This document shows positions 60,895 through 64,000 of a stretch of DNA of 64,000 nt, one piece after another. Where the stretch lies: the NCBI GenBank assembly GCA_019925795.1, contig CM034300.1, forward strand, positions 69,233,021 through 69,297,020. Direction: 5' to 3'. The number at the start of each line of letters is the position of its first letter. The stretch's first letter is position 1. The translations under genes and the position numbers were made by a program. This DNA comes from Dendrobium chrysotoxum. Lineage: Eukaryota; Streptophyta; Magnoliopsida; Asparagales; Orchidaceae. The notes under the pieces are model-generated. The model was not told the origin of the DNA. It searched no databases and worked only from the letters and a program-made list of their open reading frames with translations.

Positions 60895-63800
60895 TTTCCA
60901 AATAGTTAAATATTTTAATTTAAAATTTAAAACTTAATTTGTTTTAAATAATTTAGATAATTTAAAATATTTGATTGTTTAATTGATATTCAATTAAATA
61001 TTTTTTATTAAATATTTTTAAAAATTAAAAAATTTTATTTTGAAATAATTTTAAACAATCAGAAAATTAGTTTTAATATTTAATTTTAAATTAAATTAAA
61101 TTTAAGAAATATTTATCTTTCATATAATTTTCAATTAATTAAATGTTTAACTATTTAACTAATATTTAATTAAGATCAAATTAAAATAATCTAAAAAAAT
61201 TACATAAGATAATTTTAAATAACTTAAAATTCCAGAAAAGTAATTAAAACTTAATTTAATTTAATTTAAAATTATTTTGAATATTAATTAATATTTTAAT
61301 TAATTTAAATAGTTCAATTAACTTAAAATTACAAAAAATCAATATAAATTCAATTTAACTCATAAAAATACATGCAATACTTTAAAATTCTCAGAAAATT
61401 GAAAATTCTAATTTAAAATCATTTTCAAATTTAAAAATTTAATTAATTTCAAATAATTTTAATTATTCAATTGTTTTAATATTTAACTAATACTTAAATA
61501 AACATTAAATTAAATATTTTAATATTTAAAAATTTTACTTTCGAATTATTTTAAGGTAACCAAAAGGATCTCTAAAAAAAAAATCTTAAATCATTTTGAT
61601 AATATTTTTAACTATTTAATTTTTTAAAAAACAAAAAAAACTTATATTTTATATATAGGTTTATATTTTTGTACATATATTTTAAAGCTATTTTAAAATT
61701 ATATGTATTTAAATTTTTAATTTTGAGGGATCCATTGAAAATTTAAACATGGATTAAGCTTGATTGAATAGAATTAGTGGGGATGTTTAGTGGACAATCA
61801 TATCTTGATTGTTCACTAATCTTATCTTTATTACATGTCTTATGTTAATTCATGCATGCTTAAGATGCACACACCACCTAGATTTAAGGCTCTCCTAGAC
61901 TTAGGAATTGTCTGTGTTTGTGCATGTTTATGTTTATGTTAACTCAAGGGTTTAGTGATTTTGATTTGAACCCATTTGAACTTAGTGACATCATTAAGGA
62001 CAATAATTAAGGACTCATTTAGAGAACTTAGAAAAATTTCAATAATTAGGATAGACATCCTCTCAACTTGAACTTTAAACATTTAAATATAGTGACATTC
62101 TCTACCTTAGAAAAAATTTTCAGAAAATTTTGAAGTCATTAAGCCTTTTAATTAACTAGATTAAATTTAAACCCTTAATTAAGCAATAGAACTTCTAAAA
62201 ATTCTAATAAATCAAATGTAATCCCAAGAAATACATATAATACTTCTAACTGGCCAGAATTCAAATCTTAATTAATGAAAATTAAAACTATTTCAATTTG
62301 ACATCTAATTTAAGTTTAATTCAATTTTAATTAAAAATTAATATTTAATCAATTTAATTAATTAAAAATAATTAAAAATTCTAAAATTTTCTCAAACACT
62401 TGATAATCACTCCTTAGATCATTTCTGATCTTTGGAGGTGATTTCAAAAAGTTTGGAGATCATTTGAACTCAAATCATTAAAGCACCCTTACTTAAATAA
62501 TTTTAAAAATTCAGTAAATTATCAAAACTTCAAAAATTCATAACTAATTCAAATAAACTCCAAATTAAGAAAACTCAAAGGCATTCAACTCATATTAAGG
62601 TCTAATATTAATAAAAAATATCAAACTATTAGAAATCAAACAAATTTGAAAAAGTCAACTTTTGGTCAAACTTAGTTCAAAATTAAGTCAAAACTTCAAA
62701 CATTCATAATAAAATATAGAAAAATCTAAATTCAGCATACTTATAGTCTAACTGATCATATTAAGGTCTAATATTTTATAAAAATATTAACTTTCTAGAA
62801 TTTATGCTTAATCAAAATATCAACTTTTGACCTCTTAATTAAATCATTAAAATAATCCAGAATATTCCAAAATTTTAATAAATCTTTTAAAATTCTAGAA
62901 AATATCAACTTAACATTAAAACCAGTAACCAATCAATTTGAATAAAATTTATCAACTCTCAAATTCTTAATCAATTAAAACACTTAACTATATGATTATC
63001 ATTGGATAACCCAAGCCTACGAGACTATTAACTTAGCCCTAAGGAAGGTGAAATAAATTTCACGATCTCTGTGTAAAACAAAGGTGGTAATCAATAATCC
63101 TTTAAAATATATTTTAAAATTAATTTTAAATCATTAATACTTAAACTCAAACATAAACCCTTTAAGCCTTTCAACCAACCAAAACATCAAATAATTTCAA
63201 TCAATTACCCTACTTAGAACATATCAAACCCACACAGCCTACCTCACATATTTTAGATGATTTACTAGGACAATCAACTCTAATCTTAGGCTAGGTCAGT
63301 GTTTACTTTTATGTTGTGTGCCATATTTTTGAGCTTTTTCTACATGTTGTTCGCTAGTAGTAGAATTGATTGATTATCTATTTATTTATTGGGCTCTGTG
63401 TTGTGATTGATTATGCGTTAGATCTATCCTTAGGTTAGAGATGATTTGTGCTAATTCAATCTTATGTAGGTGGCCATACTCGTACAGAGCAATTAAAATA
63501 AATGGGGCAATAAAATTAAAGTTTTGAAATTAACATATTTTATATAGGTGTTAAGCATGCTAAGGCCCCCTTTAAATTAAAAGAGGATGGTTAAGTGTGG
63601 CTGTGATTTAAGTATGTAAAATTTGATTAATATTAACTGCTTGAGATTAATTATAACTGCTTTGGATGTCAAATATAATTAGTGATTATTAAGATAACCA
63701 TGCAGGATTGAGTCTAGATTTTCATTTTTTTATTAATGTAATTTAATTTAAGTTTGAGTTATAAATATTTAAAGTGATTTGAGAATGGGATGTTTAAACA

Positions 63801-64000
63801 TCTAATTTGGAATCCAAAGAGGAAGGGACATCCCTTAGGGGAAAGTTCCTCTCCATTTAGAGATCCAAATTTGAATGATTTTAAAATATCCAAAGAGAAA
63901 AGATAATACGCTTACCCAGGAGAAGTTTCTTTTCATTTGGATATTCAGACCCGACGATCTAAGGAGTTCTAAGATGACAAAGAAGTGAAGAACGAGAAGA
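60891..64000. other. Extremely AT-rich non-coding DNA to window end
   Basis: From 60891 to about 62990 the sequence consists of TTTAATTAAATT-like words with almost no G or C and no open frames. From 63000 composition recovers and phrases such as CTAATCTTAGGCTAGGTC (63283) and TGGCCATACTCGTACAG appear, without a coding frame. It is probably the 3' part of a long LTR or leader of a giant gypsy element, but no terminus is visible. Confidence 0.4.

Overview
The window is nuclear DNA of a flowering plant. It is AT-rich and intron-rich, and most of it is old transposable-element sequence (L1-type and RTE LINEs, Ty1/copia and Ty3/gypsy pieces, CACTA and Mutator-like elements, MITEs, long TA microsatellites). 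A monocot is the better guess, from the look of the repeats and the conserved gene. The species cannot be fixed from sequence alone, and no search was run. A 500-base run of N (41605-42104) is an assembly gap.

Only two host genes are supported. The main one is on the minus strand, about 41.4 to 22.2 kb. Its eight coding exons join in frame with GT..AG junctions and give a 1284-residue protein of the plant family usually labelled 'stress response NST1-like'. The other is a 1.0 kb proline-rich, extensin-like cell-wall gene on the minus strand (46551-45532). Its reading frame carries one internal TAG.

Layout: 1-12.6 kb is decayed repeat sequence with LTR-like segments and a 30-bp minisatellite. 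12.67-15.71 kb is a non-autonomous CACTA transposon beside an RTE LINE scrap. 16.26-16.42 kb is a small hairpin MITE. 16.65-20.72 kb is an L1-type LINE derivative that carries ORF1 but no ORF2, has perfect target duplications, and is itself interrupted by a 1.6 kb insertion with 90-bp tandem repeats. 21.2-21.6 kb is the 3' end of an RTE LINE. 22.2-41.4 kb is the NST1-like gene. Its intron 2 holds a decayed RTE LINE, intron 3 an antisense RTE LINE and a copia fragment, and intron 4 a 1.5 kb Mutator-like element with a 10-bp target duplication. 42.2-43.85 kb is a gypsy LTR with a tRNA-Asp-type primer-binding site, next to the gap. 45.5-46.6 kb is the extensin-like gene. 48.9-50.2 kb is a decayed MULE transposase, followed at once by a CACTA terminus. 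51.5-53.7 kb is an internally deleted copia element. 55.9-56.3 kb is a gypsy integrase scrap. 56.4-64 kb is repeat-rich, non-coding DNA that may belong to one very large LTR element.

No new system comparable to a bacterial defence or biosynthetic cluster was found. The notable points are the TE load in one gene's introns, the ORF1-only LINE, the candidate gene-fragment capture inside the intron 4 element, and the nonsense codon in the extensin-like gene.
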